Source: CAYSYM01 sp964435115
GTDB taxonomy: Bacteria > Chloroflexota > UBA6077 > CF-72
Direction of reading: 5' to 3'
Assembly (NCBI GenBank): GCA_964435115.1
Contig: CAYSYM010000025.1
Coordinates: forward strand, 1 to 48,844
Length of the DNA stretch: 48,844 nt
Numbering within the stretch: position 1 is the stretch's first letter; every line of letters starts with the position of its first letter. The notes beneath the pieces are model-generated. The model was not told where the DNA came from. It worked only from the letters and a program-made list of their open reading frames with translations, and did no database searches. The translations under genes were made by a program, and so were the position numbers. This document shows positions 16,377-25,925 of this stretch, piece after piece.

Positions 16377-18131
16377 ATGTCGCTGTCGACCCCCCGTCGA
16401 GCGGTGGGCCTGCTAGCCGTCGCGAGCATCTTCCTGGCCGCCTGCGGCCAGGCGGCCACGCCCAGCCCCACCGCGGCGCCCGCCAGGCCCACCGAGGCTC
16501 CTAAGCCCGCCGCGGCGTCGCCCACCGCTCCGCCGGCTGAGGCGCCTCAGCCCGCGGCTGGCGCCACGACCAGCGGCGCGCTCGTCCGCGCCGAGCTGGG
16601 GTCGCTGGCCAAGACCCTCCACCCGTACCCGGACGACTCGTCCTACACCTCCTCCTGGGCGGACGTCGCCGCGCTCATCTGGGGTGGCGGCCCGGGCGGC
16701 TTCGGCCACGGCTCGCTCATCATGTTCGACTGGGACAAGCTCGAGTACGTGCCCGGCCTGGCCCGAGCGATGCCCCGGGTCTCCAACAGCGGCCGCACCT
16801 ACTCCTTCACGCTGCGCGACGACATCAGGTGGAGCGACGGCTCACCGGTCACGGTCGACGACTTCCTCTTCGCCTGGGAGAACGCCAGCCAGAAGGAGAA
16901 CGCCTACGTCCAGCTCGACCTGCTTGAGGAGGTCGAGTCGTACCGGGCGCTCGACAGGAGCACCATCGAGGTCACCCTGAGGCAGCCCAAGCCCGGCGAT
17001 GTTGGCCTCGGCATCGCCAACGTCATCACGCCTGTCCCGAAGAAGGTCTGGCAGGGCAAGCCGTGGAACGACCCCACCGCGAACCCCGAGATCCTGAACC
17101 CGAGCGTCGTGCTGGGGCCCTACAAGATCCAGGAGTTCAAGATCGCCGAGCGCGCAGTCCTGACGGCCATCGACACCTACTTCTGGGGCAAGCCGAAGAT
17201 TCCGCGCATCGAGCTCGTTCCCGCTGGCCAGCCTACGGTCACCTTCGAGATGCTACGATCCGGCCGCGCCAACTGGGTGCCCAGCCTGCCGCCCGCTCTC
17301 TTCAAGGAGGCGAAGACTGACCCGAGCCTGACCACCTTCAACTGGACCGCCGCGAACAGTGGCTACCGGCTGCTGCAGTTCAACCTGAAGCGCCCGATCT
17401 TCCAGGACAGGGCGTTCCGCGAGGCGCTCGCCCGCGCCCTCAATCGCGCCGACATGATCGACCTGGCCGAGGACGGCCTCGGCGATGCGCAGTACAGCTT
17501 CATTGGCCCGGCCAACACGAAGTGGGTCAACCCGAACGTCGAGAAGTACGACTTCGACATGGCGCGGGCGAAGGAGCTCCTCGAGCAGGCTGGCTACAGG
17601 ACGCAGGGCGGCAAGCTGCTTGGCAAGGACGGCCAGCCGGTCAGGATCCAGGTGGTCTACCCCACCACCAGCCAGCCACGCGCCAAGGCCGCCACGTACA
17701 TGCAGCAGCAGTACAAGGAGCTGGGCATCGAGCTGGAGGTGAAGGGGCTCGACTTCAACGCCTACACCGACCAGGTCAGCAAGCGCCAGGACTTCGACAT
17801 CGCCTTTGGCTCGTACGGCGGCGGCGATCTTGACCCCGATCTGGCGAGTAAGGCCCAGCTCATTACCGACGGCCAGCAGAACCGCCAGGGCTACTCGAAT
17901 CCGCGGGTCGACGAGCTGTTCAGGCAGGGCCAGAACGAGATGGACGCGGCGAAGCGGAAGCAGATCTACGACGAGCTGCAGCGACTCGTCGCCGACGATC
18001 TGCCGTCCTTCTACCTGTACACCTTCCAGAGCCCCAGCGCCGCGTCCGCGAAGGTCCAGGGCATGCAGCCCACCAAGGGCGACCGGCTCTACTACAACGA
18101 CGCCACCATGGCCTGGACGGTGGCCCAGTAG
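16377..18131 (+). CDS. Peptide-type ABC substrate-binding lipoprotein (SBP_bac_5)
   Basis: The protein has 584 residues from ATG 16377, preceded by AAGGAG at 16364-16369. The longer open frame from 15855 is rejected because this start begins a clean lipoprotein signal with lipobox FLAAC (Cys23) and a Pro/Ala linker. Family-5 marks are LGSLAKTLHPYPDDSS, YSFTLRDDIRWSDGSPVTVDD, FREALARALNRADMID and a C-terminal GYSNPRVDELFRQGQ. Ligand is unknown. It leads an operon with two permeases; a 13-bp-stem hairpin separates it from them. Confidence 0.9.
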   Translation: MSLSTPRRAVGLLAVASIFLAACGQAATPSPTAAPARPTEAPKPAAASPTAPPAEAPQPAAGATTSGALVRAELGSLAKTLHPYPDDSSYTSSWADVAALIWGGGPGGFGHGSLIMFDWDKLEYVPGLARAMPRVSNSGRTYSFTLRDDIRWSDGSPVTVDDFLFAWENASQKENAYVQLDLLEEVESYRALDRSTIEVTLRQPKPGDVGLGIANVITPVPKKVWQGKPWNDPTANPEILNPSVVLGPYKIQEFKIAERAVLTAIDTYFWGKPKIPRIELVPAGQPTVTFEMLRSGRANWVPSLPPALFKEAKTDPSLTTFNWTAANSGYRLLQFNLKRPIFQDRAFREALARALNRADMIDLAEDGLGDAQYSFIGPANTKWVNPNVEKYDFDMARAKELLEQAGYRTQGGKLLGKDGQPVRIQVVYPTTSQPRAKAATYMQQQYKELGIELEVKGLDFNAYTDQVSKRQDFDIAFGSYGGGDLDPDLASKAQLITDGQQNRQGYSNPRVDELFRQGQNEMDAAKRKQIYDELQRLVADDLPSFYLYTFQSPSAASAKVQGMQPTKGDRLYYNDATMAWTVAQ

Positions 18132-18147
18132 CCGGCGTGCGCTGAAA

Positions 18148-18174
18148 GCGGGGGCGGCGCAGCGCCGCCCCCGC
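18148..18174 (+). terminator. Intercistronic hairpin after binding-protein gene
   Basis: GCGGGGGCGGCGC (18148-18160) pairs perfectly with 18162-18174 around a single A. It starts 17 bases after the stop of the binding-protein gene and precedes the permease start at 18200, mirroring the hairpin at 13903-13932. Confidence 0.6.
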
Positions 18175-18199
18175 TCGCGCCAGGCACCCAGCACGCTCC

Positions 18200-19135
18200 G
18201 TGGGTCGCTTCCTCGTCCGCCGCCTCGTCCAGTCCGCGCTACTGCTTCTCGCCGTCACGTCGGCGCTCTTCTTCCTGCTGCGCCTGACGCCTGGCGGGCC
18301 AGAGGCAGCGTTCGCCGAGAACCCGCGCGTTGGCGCCGAGGAGCTGGCGCGCATCCGCGAACGCTTCGGCCTCAACGAGCCCCTCCCGGTCCAGTACGGG
18401 AAGTGGCTGGGTAACGTAGCCCGCCTGGATTTCGGGCGCTCGTACACCTACGCGCGCCCGGCCACCGAGATCGTCGGCGAGCGGCTGGGCCCGACCGTTC
18501 AGCTCGGCCTGCTGAGCTACCTGATCGGTCTGCTGGGCGTCCCCCTGGGCGTCTACGCCGCCGTGCGCCGCGGCCGGGCGGGCGACATGGCGGTGCGGGT
18601 GTTCACCACGATCGGCCACTCGCTGCCGGCCTGGTGGTTCGGCCTCATGGCCATCGTCATCCTGAGCAACACCGTCGGCTGGTTCCCGAACGGGCAGGGA
18701 CGCGGCAGCCCACTGGAATGGTTCAAGTACATCATCCTGCCCGCCATCGTGCTCGGGCTGGCCTCCGTCATCACGTTCTCGCGCTACGTACGGTCGGAGG
18801 TGCTGGAGGTGCTTGGCCAGGACTACGTGCGGACCGCGCGGGCCAAGGGCCTGCCCCATGAATCCGTGACCTGGCGCCATGTCCTCCGCAATGCCTTGCT
18901 GCCGGTGGTCACGCTGCTGGGCTACCTGCTGCCCGCGGTCCTCGGGGGCGCTGTGCTCACCGAGACCATCTTCGCGTGGCCCGGCATCGGCCGCCTGTTC
19001 ATCGAGTCGGCCTCGGCCCGCGACTACCCGGTGCTGATGGCCATCCTGAGCCTGGGCACCTTCGCCACCATCCTGGGCACGCTGCTGGCCGACCTCGGCT
19101 ACGGCGTGGTCGACCCGCGCGTGCGGTATCGCTGA
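18200..19135 (+). CDS. Peptide-type ABC transporter permease (DppB-like)
   Basis: The protein has 311 residues from GTG 18200, beginning MGRFLVRRLVQSALLLLAVT. The periplasmic loop has RFGLNEPLPVQYGKWLGNV and LDFGRSYTYARP. The ATPase-contacting loop is DYVRTARAKGLPHESVTWRH, and the C-terminus is VVDPRVRYR. Six membrane segments are visible. It pairs with the DppC-like permease 12 bp downstream and is served by the binding protein upstream. Confidence 0.9.
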   Translation: MGRFLVRRLVQSALLLLAVTSALFFLLRLTPGGPEAAFAENPRVGAEELARIRERFGLNEPLPVQYGKWLGNVARLDFGRSYTYARPATEIVGERLGPTVQLGLLSYLIGLLGVPLGVYAAVRRGRAGDMAVRVFTTIGHSLPAWWFGLMAIVILSNTVGWFPNGQGRGSPLEWFKYIILPAIVLGLASVITFSRYVRSEVLEVLGQDYVRTARAKGLPHESVTWRHVLRNALLPVVTLLGYLLPAVLGGAVLTETIFAWPGIGRLFIESASARDYPVLMAILSLGTFATILGTLLADLGYGVVDPRVRYR

Positions 19136-19147
19136 GGGCGGCTGCAC

Positions 19148-20224
19148 GTGCACCGACAGGCAGGACAACGGCTCAGCCAGTTAGCCAGCGTGAGGCCTGG
19201 ATTGGCGCCGGTGCGGCCCACTGGCGCGGCACCGTGGACCGACGAGCGCGAAACGCTGGGCGAGCGTGAGGCGCCCTGCGCCCCAGCGCCGGCTGCACCG
19301 CGCTCGCACCCGCCAGAGCGGAGTGCCGGCGGGTCGCGCGGGTTCTGGGCGTCCGCCTGGCACCGCTTCCGCCACGACCGCGTGAGCATGGTCGCGCTCG
19401 TCCTCCTGGCGGTCGTCGTCGCCGTCAGCCTGGCTGCTCCCTGGCTCGCCGAGAACGTCCTGCGCACCGACCCTGACCGTTTCGTCCGCACCGCCGAGGG
19501 GCGCATCGCCAAGCTCCAGCCGCCCGCCCCAGGCTACCTCCTCGGCACTGACGACGTTGGTCGCGACGTGCTGACGCGCCTGCTGTACGCGGGGCGCGTC
19601 TCGCTCCTGGTGGGCGGCCTGGTTGCGGTCGTGTCGCTGGCCCTTGGCGCCCCGCTCGGCCTCGTCGCCGCCTACTACGGCGGCTGGGTGGATGACCTGG
19701 TGAACGCCCTGATCCAGGTGGTCCTCAACCTGCCGTACCTGTTCGTGCTGATCGTCCTCTCGATCGTCTTCACGCCCAACGTCTGGCAGCTCGCCGTGAT
19801 CTTCGGCTTCTTCTTCTGGCCACAGACTGCGCGACAGGTGCGGAGCGTAGTGCTCTCCGTGAAGAGCCGCGACTACGTGGACGCTGCCCGCGTGCTCGGC
19901 GCCAGCGACGCCAGGATCATGGTGCGGCACATCCTGCCTAACGTGGCGTCCATCATGATGGTCGTGGCCGGGCTGGACATGGCCGCCGCCATCCTGGCGG
20001 AATCCGGGCTGAGCTTCCTCGGGTTCGGCGTGCCGGTGCCGCTCTCGAGCTGGGGCAACATGCTGAGCGGCTCGCAGGACCTCTTCCGCAGCGCCCCATG
20101 GCTTGTCTACCCGCCGGGTGCGATGATCTTCCTCACGGTGCTGTCCGTCTTCCTCCTCGCCGACGGCCTGCGCGACGCGCTCGACCCGCGGCTCACGGCC
20201 GGGGGAGGCGTGGAGCGACGCTGA
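19148..20224 (+). CDS. Peptide-type ABC transporter permease (DppC-like)
   Basis: The protein has 358 residues from GTG 19148. An unusually long polar N-terminus of about 75 residues comes before the first helix; a start further in is possible. LLGTDDVGRDVLTRLLYAG marks the family, and the EAA loop is DYVDAARVLGASDARIMVRH. It ends GLRDALDPRLTAGGGVERR. The last 61 bases of the gene and one base beyond occur again, base for base, at 31243-31304. This repeat appears to bound an island inserted at the 3' end of this gene. Confidence 0.88.
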   Translation: MHRQAGQRLSQLASVRPGLAPVRPTGAAPWTDERETLGEREAPCAPAPAAPRSHPPERSAGGSRGFWASAWHRFRHDRVSMVALVLLAVVVAVSLAAPWLAENVLRTDPDRFVRTAEGRIAKLQPPAPGYLLGTDDVGRDVLTRLLYAGRVSLLVGGLVAVVSLALGAPLGLVAAYYGGWVDDLVNALIQVVLNLPYLFVLIVLSIVFTPNVWQLAVIFGFFFWPQTARQVRSVVLSVKSRDYVDAARVLGASDARIMVRHILPNVASIMMVVAGLDMAAAILAESGLSFLGFGVPVPLSSWGNMLSGSQDLFRSAPWLVYPPGAMIFLTVLSVFLLADGLRDALDPRLTAGGGVERR

Positions 20225-20225
20225 C
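20164..20225 (+). repeat. 62-bp direct repeat, left copy (within 3' end of dppC-like gene)
   Basis: The 62 bases from CGGCCTGCGCGACG to GACGCTGAC are identical to 31243-31304. This copy is the authentic 3' coding end of the permease gene, including its TGA. Confidence 0.85.
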
Positions 20226-20616
20226 TGCTGGCGCCCGGCGAGCCGAGGGCTGGCCCCCGCAGGCGCCGGCGGCCCGAGGCTGCCGGGCGGCGCAAGCCCA
20301 CAAGCCCAGGTGTAGCTCCTCACGCCCGTGCGTGGGGACGGGGCTCGCCGCCCCGGGCCGGGGTGCCGGCCCGGGGCGGCCTCCCACCGGTTGAGCCTCG
20401 CCCCCTCGCCGGGGCTCTTCCGCGCCTCCGTCTGAGCACTTCCGTCCAGGAGGGTGGGCGGCTCCGTCTTGCGTGCGCTGCTTGGTGGGGCTGCGCAGCA
20501 TCCCAGGCGCAGCGTGCTCCCGCGTGGGCAGGGAGGTGATTGAGTTGCCACGTAAGAGTACGCCGCGCACCCCGCCCAGGAGGGGCCGGTGCAACCGTGT
20601 CTCCTGTTGTGTTACC
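20225..20616 (+). other. Intergenic region with strong terminator
   Basis: The 392 bases after the permease gene contain one outstanding hairpin (20347-20380) and otherwise GC-rich sequence with no ORF of good codon character. Near the right end the sequence is more AT-rich, around TTGAGTTGCCACGTAAGAG, and probably holds the promoter of the toxin-antitoxin pair. Confidence 0.5.
20347..20380 (+). terminator. 15-bp perfect stem, GGTG loop
   Basis: GCCGCCCCGGGCCGG (20347-20361) pairs perfectly with 20366-20380 around GGTG. It lies 122 bases after the permease stop and is the likely end of the 16377-20224 operon. No U-run follows. Confidence 0.6.
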
Positions 20617-20626
20617 ATGGAACACA
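20608..20626 (+). promoter_or_regulatory. Inverted repeat over the antitoxin start codon
   Basis: TGTGTT (20608-20613) and AACACA (20621-20626) flank ACCATGG, which contains the ATG at 20617. An inverted repeat at the start of an antitoxin gene with a ribbon-helix-helix-like N-terminus suggests autoregulation. Confidence 0.35.
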
Positions 20627-21054
20627 TGCGGAACGAGCCGGTCTCGGAGCACCTGACGGTGCGAATCCCGGCTCGCCTCCTGAAGGAGCTCACGGAGGCG
20701 GCCACACGGCGCAATGCGCCGCCCACCGCACTCGCCCGCATGTACGTCGAGGAAGGGCTGCGCCTGGATCGCTACCCTGGGATCGTCTTCCGGGATCGAG
20801 CCGGCGGCCGGCGCGCGGGTATCCCGGGTCGCCGGCTCGACGTCTGGCAGGTGATCGAGACCCTGCGTGCCTCGGATGGCAGCGTGGAGGAGGCCGCGGA
20901 CTACCTCGCGCTGCGCCCGGACCAGGTACGCGTCGCCCTCGCCTATGCCGCCGACTACCCGGACGAGATCGAGGCGCTGATCCGAGCGAACCGTGAGGAA
21001 GCGGAGCGCGCGGTCGAAGTGGCAGCGCGCGCGCGAGCCCTCCTGGGACGGTGA
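20617..21054 (+). CDS. DUF433-type antitoxin with RHH-like N-terminus
   Basis: The protein has 145 residues from ATG 20617; a second ATG at 20626 is possible. Residues about 8-45 (EHLTVRIPARLLKELTEAA) resemble a ribbon-helix-helix DNA-binding domain. Residues about 50-125 carry the DUF433 helix-turn-helix-like module (GRRLDVWQVIETLRASDG, then VEEAADYLALRPDQVRVAL). DUF433 proteins are the usual partners of DUF5615 PIN-like toxins. The stop overlaps the GTG start of the toxin by 4 bp. It lies about 390 bases inside the left edge of the candidate island, where it could act as an addiction module. Confidence 0.75.
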   Translation: MEHMRNEPVSEHLTVRIPARLLKELTEAATRRNAPPTALARMYVEEGLRLDRYPGIVFRDRAGGRRAGIPGRRLDVWQVIETLRASDGSVEEAADYLALRPDQVRVALAYAADYPDEIEALIRANREEAERAVEVAARARALLGR

Positions 21055-21413
21055 AGCTCCTGCTGGACGAGATGCTGGACCGCGAGATCGCGGTCCAGCT
21101 CCGCCAGCTCGGCCATGACGTGGTCGCCGTCCAGGAGCGGCCGGAGTGGTGGGGCACCCCGGACGACGTGCTGCTGGCCGACGTGGCGTATCGAGCCGGC
21201 CGCGCCCTGGTCACCGACAACCTGCGCGATTTCCTCCCCCTGCACGCGGCGCTCCTCGCCAGCGGTCGGCACCACGCAGGCCTGGTCCTCGCTCCGAGCA
21301 GTCGGTACCCACGCAGCAAGCGAGCGCTGGGGCGCTGGGTCAACGCGCTGCACGCGCTGCTCAGCGCCCAGCCCCGGGGGCGCTCGCTGGACGACGCCTA
21401 CACCTGGCTGTGA
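21051..21413 (+). CDS. DUF5615 PIN-like toxin
   Basis: The protein has 120 residues from GTG 21051. It starts MKLLLDEMLDREIAVQLRQL, the DUF5615 signature with the first acidic residue D6, and has ALVTDNLRDF (D56, D60) in the position of the second acidic cluster of PIN-like nucleases. The conserved GTPDDVLLADVA segment between them fits. Predicted to be an RNase toxin neutralised by the DUF433 protein with which it is translationally coupled. Confidence 0.78.
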   Translation: MKLLLDEMLDREIAVQLRQLGHDVVAVQERPEWWGTPDDVLLADVAYRAGRALVTDNLRDFLPLHAALLASGRHHAGLVLAPSSRYPRSKRALGRWVNALHALLSAQPRGRSLDDAYTWL

Positions 21414-21538
21414 TGCGGCGGCCGGCCGGCCCGAACCAAGGTGCCGCGAGCGGGCTGCCGGCGACGCCGGGAGCCGGTACGCCGTGGGCGGGAACACCGC
21501 CCCTCGCCGCCCGCCCGTCACCCGGTGGGCTCGCACGC

Positions 21539-22885
<1,347 letters not shown>

Positions 22886-22895
22886 ACTGACTCCT

Positions 22896-23574
22896 GAGTT
22901 TGGACAAGTGGTTGTGACGCTACGCGGCGGCGGGGTGGGTGCGGCGTCCGACGGCGTAGCGGCGCGCGGGTCCGGGGCGCTGGCCGAGCTGGCAGCCCGG
23001 CGCTTTTCCGCGCACGAGGGGGGCCCGCGCCGGGGAGCCCACGGTGGGCAGAAAGCCGCCCAGGGCGCGCCGCACCCGCCCCGGCGTCAACCGCGCAGCC
23101 GTGCACGGCCGCTGCCAGGGCAGGTGCGGGTGGGCCACCAGCGGGCGGGCCAGCCAGCGCGGCCAGACGGCCAGCGCCAGCAGCCAGGTCCAGCGGCGGC
23201 GGAAGGCCGGGCACAGGCTCAGGTGGACGAGCGGCAGCGGGCCGGGGGCGCTCAGCACCGCGTCGAGCAGGTCGCAGAGGCTATCCTGGCGTGAGCCCAG
23301 GTCGTCGTACAGCTCCTGGCGGAAGGCGCGGAGCGGCGCCAGCATCGTGGGGGGCAGCATCCCCCCAGCGTGGCACCTTTCCCGCCTCGCCGGAAGTCCT
23401 ACGACACCTGGGTCAGGGTCTTTCGGTCTTCCCCACCCCCTGCCCCCTCCCCAGGGAGGGGGAGGTGTGTCTCCTCTGGGGGGCTGACGCCCCAAGCCCT
23501 CGAACGAGTGGAACGCCGCGCAGCAACCGAGAACCGAAAGGCCCTGCACCTGGGTCCGGCGTTTGTCCAATCTC
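22896..23574 (-). mobile_element. Internally deleted IS remnant with short terminal inverted repeats
   Basis: GAGTTTGGACAA at 22896-22907 and, on the other strand, GAGATTGGACAA at 23574-23563 form 11/12-matching ends. They enclose a transposase whose beginning and end are joined without the catalytic middle. No clean target duplication abuts the ends. A block near CTCCGACTGCATACTGA occurs on both sides (22875-22891 and about 23586-23602) and includes the aminotransferase start codon on the left. Confidence 0.5.
22920..23360 (-). pseudogene. Transposase fragment: N-terminus joined to C-terminus
   Basis: The 146-residue frame from ATG 23360 begins with about 50 residues like the N-terminus of a family of actinobacterial/Chloroflexota transposases (LRAFRQELYDDLG, LCDLLDAVLSAPGPL, HLSLCPAFRR). 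It then goes straight into what is normally the extreme C-terminus (RWTWLLALAVWPRWLARPL, LTPGRVRRALGGFLPTVGSP, GPARRYAVGRR). The several hundred residues holding the DDE catalytic core are missing, so it cannot be active. Family assignment is from memory of the pattern, not a search. Confidence 0.6.
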
Positions 23575-23737
23575 CAAGTACTGAACTCCGACTGCATACT
23601 GAACTCCGAGGGCCTTGTTTACCTCGGCCCGCCACACATGTGGGACTTGCCAGCAGCCGGTTACGTCACGCCCGCGCGTGCTGGTGCCTACGCAGGCGCG
23701 CAGGTCTTCAACTCCGGCTGGCAAGGCCGACCCGCGC

Positions 23738-23768
23738 TTGCACTGCTACCATGCCAGTAGTATGGTAG
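23738..23768 (+). promoter_or_regulatory. Promoter with overlapping inverted-repeat operator (site 1)
   Basis: TTGCAC (23738-23743) and TATGGT (23761-23766) are 17 bases apart. The inverted repeat CTACCAT-N9-ATGGTAG (23746-23768) covers the spacer and the -10 box, so a bound dimer would block RNA polymerase. The same 23-bp pattern recurs at 29442-29464. The promoter reads toward the permease genes at 23977, leaving about 200 bases of leader. Confidence 0.6.
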
Positions 23769-23976
23769 GCGACCGCGCAGGTGCCTGGCTCGACGCGCAT
23801 CGACGTGGAGGGGATCACCCTGGTCCTGCAACCGTAAACAGGCCGGGCGGCCGGACCCCAGCTGACGGCGGCACGTCGTCGGTTACCCAGGCTCGTGGGA
23901 ACTTCGGGAATGACGTACAACATGGTCCCCCGCCTCTGCGCCCGTGCGAACCAGCGCCAAGACAGGAGCTCATGAC

Positions 23977-24918
23977 ATGCTGCGCTTCGTCGCCCGTCGG
24001 CTCGTCCAGACGCTCCCAGTGCTGCTGCTGGCCTCCGTCGTCGTATTCAGCATGCTCTACCTCGTCCCCGGCGACCCGGTCGACACGATGCTGGGGAGCG
24101 CGGACCAGGAGCTCGGAAGCGGCCGCCAGGAGCTGGTCGACCGTGTCCGCCAGGAGCTGGGACTGAATGATCCGCTGCCTGTCCAGTACGCACGCTGGCT
24201 CGGCAATGCCATCCGCGGAGACCTTGGTCGATCCTACGTGCGCGGGCAGCCGGTAGCCGAGCTGATCCTGGAGCGGTTCCCAAGCACGCTCGAGCTGGCC
24301 GCGGCCGGCATGGTGGTCAGTGCGGCCCTGGGCCTCACGTTAGGGTCACTCGCGGCGCTGAAGCGGAACTCCTCGCTCGATGGCGTGGTCATGCTCGTCT
24401 CTCTGGGTGGGGTATCCATGCCCAGCTTCTGGTTCGCCATCCTACTGATCCTCGTCTTCTCGGTGTTCCTCGGCTGGCTGCCTGCCACGGGGTCCGGGGG
24501 CCTCGACCGCCTGCTGCTACCCGCGCTGGCGCTCGGCTATGAAGGCGCCGCACTCATCGCACGCCTCACCCGCTCATCCCTGCTCGAAGTCCTCAGCCGC
24601 CAGTACATCACCACCGCCGCTGCAAAAGGACTCCCCCAACGGACGATCGTGCTGCGCCATGCCCTCCGGAACGCACTGATCCCGATCGTGACGATTCTCG
24701 GCCTGCAGGTAGGGAGGTTGGTCGCCGGCAGCGTCATCGTGGAGACCGTGTTTGCCCGCCAGGGCATTGGGCAACTGGCGATCCAGGCGATCCTGACCAA
24801 AGACTTCCCGCTGGTCCAGGGCACCATCCTCTTCGCGGCCTCCATCTACGTGGTGACCAATCTGCTCGTGGACCTTTCCTATGGCTACCTTGATCCCCAG
24901 CTCCGCGCGACAAGCTGA
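23977..24918 (+). CDS. Peptide-type ABC transporter permease (DppB-like)
   Basis: The protein has 313 residues from ATG 23977, with AGGAGCT a few bases upstream; an earlier frame start at 23944 lacks a ribosome site. It begins MLRFVARRLVQTLPVLLLAS, has ELGLNDPLPVQYARWLGNAI and RGDLGRSYVRGQ, and its ATPase loop is QYITTAAAKGLPQRTIVLRH. It overlaps the DppC-like gene by 38 bp. The binding protein likely to serve it is encoded separately at 29526, controlled by the same type of operator. Confidence 0.9.
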   Translation: MLRFVARRLVQTLPVLLLASVVVFSMLYLVPGDPVDTMLGSADQELGSGRQELVDRVRQELGLNDPLPVQYARWLGNAIRGDLGRSYVRGQPVAELILERFPSTLELAAAGMVVSAALGLTLGSLAALKRNSSLDGVVMLVSLGGVSMPSFWFAILLILVFSVFLGWLPATGSGGLDRLLLPALALGYEGAALIARLTRSSLLEVLSRQYITTAAAKGLPQRTIVLRHALRNALIPIVTILGLQVGRLVAGSVIVETVFARQGIGQLAIQAILTKDFPLVQGTILFAASIYVVTNLLVDLSYGYLDPQLRATS

Positions 24919-25843
24919 GCGCGTCGCCCCCCACGCGGCCCCTCACAGCCCTCTCGGGCGGTACGGCGCAGCGGCCAAGCCGTCGGCCGGTCCATGGAGG
25001 CGTGCCTGGCGGCGTTTACGGGCCAGGCGCACCGCCACGGCTGGGGCGATCATCCTCGCCCTCCTGGCCGCGATTGGCTTCGGCGTGCCCCTCGTGGTCC
25101 CCATCGACCCCTACGAACAGAGCCTCCGTGAGGCCCTGTTGCCGCCCGGCACGCAAGGCCACCCGCTCGGCACCGATCACCTCGGGCGGGACGTACTGCT
25201 GCGACTGATCGACGGCACCCGCATCTCGCTCACTGTTGGGACAGTGGCTGTAGCGATGGCGGTTGGGCTCGGCAGTCTCGTGGGCCTGTCGGCAGGCTAC
25301 TTCGGCGGACGGCTCGACACGCTACTCATGCGTCTGGTTGACGTGCAGCTGGCCTTCCCAGGGATTCTGGCTGCCCTGGTCATCGTGACCCTGCTGGGGA
25401 CAGGGCTGGACAAGGCGATGATCGCCGTCGGAATTGGCACGCTGCCCCCCTACGCACGAGTCGTGCGCGGCTCGGTGCTGTCGATCAAGCACGCCCTCTT
25501 TGTCGAGGCTGCGCGGAGCCTGGGCGCTTCTGACAGGCGGATCATGCTCGCCCACATCGTCCCGCACGCTGTCGGACCCCTCATCACTCTCGCCACGATG
25601 GGGCTCGGCACGGCCGTCCTGGCTGCAGCCTCGCTGTCTTTCCTCGGGCTTGGCGCCCAGCCACCAACTGCGGAGTGGGGCCTGATGCTGGCCGATGGGC
25701 GCAGGTACGTGCGTGTGGCCTGGTGGCTTGGGGTCTTCCCGGGTCTGGCGATCATGGCGACCGTCCTAGCCATTAACCTGCTCGGCGATGGCCTGCGCGA
25801 CGCCCTGGACCCGCAGCTGGAAGTAGAAATGAAGCGGACATAG
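24881..25843 (+). CDS. Peptide-type ABC transporter permease (DppC-like)
   Basis: The protein has 320 residues from ATG 24881, inside the end of the DppB-like gene. A 50-residue cytoplasmic lead is followed by the first helix, GTDHLGRDVLLRLIDGTRIS, the EAA loop (LFVEAARSLGASDRRIMLAH) and the C-terminus GLRDALDPQLE. It is followed 82 bases later by the GntR regulator gene on the same strand. As in the other two peptide transporters of this window, no ATPase gene accompanies it. Confidence 0.9.
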   Translation: MATLIPSSARQAERVAPHAAPHSPLGRYGAAAKPSAGPWRRAWRRLRARRTATAGAIILALLAAIGFGVPLVVPIDPYEQSLREALLPPGTQGHPLGTDHLGRDVLLRLIDGTRISLTVGTVAVAMAVGLGSLVGLSAGYFGGRLDTLLMRLVDVQLAFPGILAALVIVTLLGTGLDKAMIAVGIGTLPPYARVVRGSVLSIKHALFVEAARSLGASDRRIMLAHIVPHAVGPLITLATMGLGTAVLAAASLSFLGLGAQPPTAEWGLMLADGRRYVRVAWWLGVFPGLAIMATVLAINLLGDGLRDALDPQLEVEMKRT

Positions 25844-25925
25844 CCGTGCTGCTCCGACCTCATCCAGCGCCCGTGGCGAAGCTGCACCGGGTGCGGGCCG
25901 TGAGTGCTCGCGTAGGGAGCCTGCT

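Noticed and set aside
23360..23597. Longer start (MQSEFSTW) for the transposase fragment
   Set aside because: The added 79 residues come from a sequence block duplicated from the aminotransferase start and from GC-rich non-coding repeats, not from transposase sequence.
23563..23760. Plus-strand frame ending LALLPCQ as a gene remnant
   Set aside because: It runs across the element end and the promoter/operator at 23738-23768, and I recognise no family.
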